This document shows positions 51,401 to 54,400 of a DNA stretch of 64,000 nucleotides, in pieces (the first letter of the stretch is position 1; each line of letters starts with the position of its first letter). Under the pieces are notes generated by a model. It searched no databases and was not told the origin of the DNA. It worked only from the letters and a program-made list of their open reading frames with translations. Origin of the DNA: Ostrinia nubilalis (taxonomy: Eukaryota; Arthropoda; Insecta; Lepidoptera; Crambidae); NCBI RefSeq assembly GCF_963855985.1, contig NC_087092.1, positions 558,001 through 622,000 on the forward strand, given 5' to 3'. The position numbers were made by a program, and so were the translations under genes.

Positions 51401-54400
51401 TCGATTTATTGTGGGCAAAAGAAGGAGTGCGCTGCCCGCTCGTTGCCTGCTCCCTCGCCGCTGCCCGCTCGTTGCCCGCTCCGGCGCCGCTGTTTTCGAG
51501 AACCGGTCTATTTGATTTTACGCATAAGATCCTGCCGCTCCCGCCCCGCCGCCGCTCCCGCGCCGCTGCCCGCTAAGTTCGAGGCTGAGGCCTTACTTTC
51601 CCAAAGAGCGTCAAACATCACGACCTTCATCCAGCCAGTCTCCCCGAGCGTACCTTGAACATGTCGAGCAGCTTGTCGGGCAGCGTGGCGTCGAGCGCGG
51701 GCAGCCAGGCGCGCAGCGCGTGCAGCGCGCCCAGCAGCGTGCGCTCGTGCGACTCGCCCTCCAGCACGCGCGCCGTCTGCGCCAGCACCTCCGCGAACAG
51801 CGCCGCGCGGTCTTCGGCCGACACGTTCAGCGAGCTGAGGATGGCCACGCCCTACAAAAGAGGGATCTTAATAATAAAATAAGTAAGTACAAAATATTGT
51901 CGTCGTTTCAGCCGAAAGACGTCCACTGCTGGACAAAGGCCTCCCCCAAGGATTTCCACAAAGACCGGTCCTGCGCCGCTCGCATCCAGACACCTCCCGC
52001 GACCTTCACAAGGTGGGAGGCCTGCCCACGCTACGTCTTCCGGCTCGTGGTCGCCACTCAAGAACTTTCCTGCCCCAGCGGCCATCTGCTCTTCGAGCTA
52101 TGTGCCCCGCCCACTGCCACTTGATTTTAGCGATTCTGCGGGCTATGTCAGTCACTCTGGTTCTCCTACGGATCTCCTCATTTCCAAAATATTGAAGGCT
52201 ATCATTTTGATACTTAACGGTTGGCACCACTGCGCAATTGACAATACCTTACTTTTCAGTGGCACTATCCTAGTGAGTGCAAATTTCTATCACTTCAGTC
52301 AGCCTCAATGGGAGCTGAAAACAAGATAGTCTAGCTAGTGATGGGTGGGCTCACGTTGAGCAGCGCGATCTTGTCCTCGCTGGAGGCGCGCTTGCCGCCG
52401 GCGCCGTGGTACTCGGCGACCGCCCGCTGTCCGCAGCGCCGCGCCAGCCGCCGCAGCGCTTGCAGCGCCTACAAGTCTAGCTAGTGATGGGTGGGCTCAC
52501 GTTGAGCAGCGCGATCTTGTCCTCGCTGGAAGCGCGCTTGCCGCCGGCGCCGTGGTACTCGGCGAAGGCGTGAGCCAGCGCCGCGCGCGCCGCCGCCCGC
52601 TGTCCGCAGCGCCGCGCCAGCCGCCGCAGCGCTTCTTGCGCTGACAAGCGCACCCACTCGTCTTTTGAGCACAGGTTCGCTGCCGAGAAACATACGTCAT
52701 ATTCAGAGACAATAAAATAAATAAATGGGTCATTCCACAAAAATATGTCAACTCTTAGTCCGCGCCACATTTCACATGAAATATTTGTTAATATTTTATT
52801 CCAAAATTGTTAAATAACAGCTCGCAATGTGCTTTATTCATCACCCATTTATATTTTTTGAAACTGTTTTTAAAACATCTTAAATTCCTTTTGAATGACC
52901 CAAAACGTCATTCCCTAGGCATGTCCGTACTCTAAAAGTTTGTGTTTTGGGACCCACATTTATAAAAACATCAACTTTATCCTTTGTTTTAATTAACGAA
53001 TAATCTATTTAAATGTATATTACACCAAATTCTATTAACATGTTGCGGTTTCAATAAACAATAATTTGATTTTCTTTAGTTGAAAAAGAGTCTACAGCTT
53101 TTAGCGTCATTCCCTCGCCACGCACTGATTTTATAATTTTGCGCTTTAATATGTATTTAGAGTGAATGACATTTAGTTGAGTTTAAAGTACGATACGAAG
53201 TTATCCTCAGACCATACTGGCTTTGCGGTAGCCGTTTTTTGAATTAGTGCAAACGTGCCAGTTGTTGCGGAAAAATGTGTTAATCCAGTCACTTCGTCAG
53301 TCCCTAGTTGTGTAGCTTTATTGATTACAATAAGAAATTGTATATAATTTAATTAGTGTTTACGTGTGGTTTTTTGGCTATTTTCGGCACATCGTATTAA
53401 GCATCTTATAATATAAAGTTAATCTGCATTTGTGTTAAGTTTTACTCCAAATCGTCAGTCCCTAGAGCGTCAGGCCCTAGCTTTAAACGGCACTTGGGAC
53501 TAAATTATTAGTTAGGGAATGATGTTTTTTATATAGTGATAATAACAAAACAACTACATTATGTATATTAACTTATCTATAAATGTTAAGGTTATAAGTT
53601 TTATACTTTATTAGAAGTCATAATAGGAGTAATGTAGTATGAAAAAATTGAAAATTATAATTTCTCCTAAAATAAAGCATAAAGTGACTGGCCCTTTTAG
53701 ACATAACATAATTAATTAATAAACTATAATTTACACTAATAAAGTATTCAAAAGCATCTTAAAAAAGTTACGGACAAAATGACGTCGAAAATATACAGAT
53801 TTTTATGGAATGACCCAAATAGAGGCCTAGAACTGCTTGCTTGTCATTGCTAATGTCGCAAATGTCTGTTCTAAAGATATAGGTTTCTTGAAAGCTTACT
53901 AGGCAATACCTACACTGCATCCTCACATAAATTGAGGAGCAACTGCAGTCAGATTCTTGTTTGCAAATGGCATGACTATTAATCTCAGCAACTATTAATT
54001 GGTATTATCAAGGAACTTAATCCCACAAAATCTTCTGCCATTAGATCAATCTTCTCACGGATTATTGAAATTCATCAATCCCAAATCCTAATCTCTAGAA
54101 CACGTCCTTCTCATATTGACGCGTGTGTGAATAACTGAGTTATTCGCTCACCAATCAAGCTCTTAGCAATATCCACAGCTGGGCCATCCAAGGATATCTG
54201 CAGGTTATCCAGTACTTCGCCAACGGCCTGCACGATGGTCTCGGGGCTCCGCAGCATGGCCTTCTGCAGAGCCGGCAGCAGCGCCTCGTGCACCTCCGTC
54301 CGGTCCAGGAGTTGGAGTAACGCGCCGCAGCCGCGGATGTAGTTGGCGTTCGGCCGGGTTTTGACGCTGATCAGGCTCTTTGTGAAGCACTCTAGCATTT

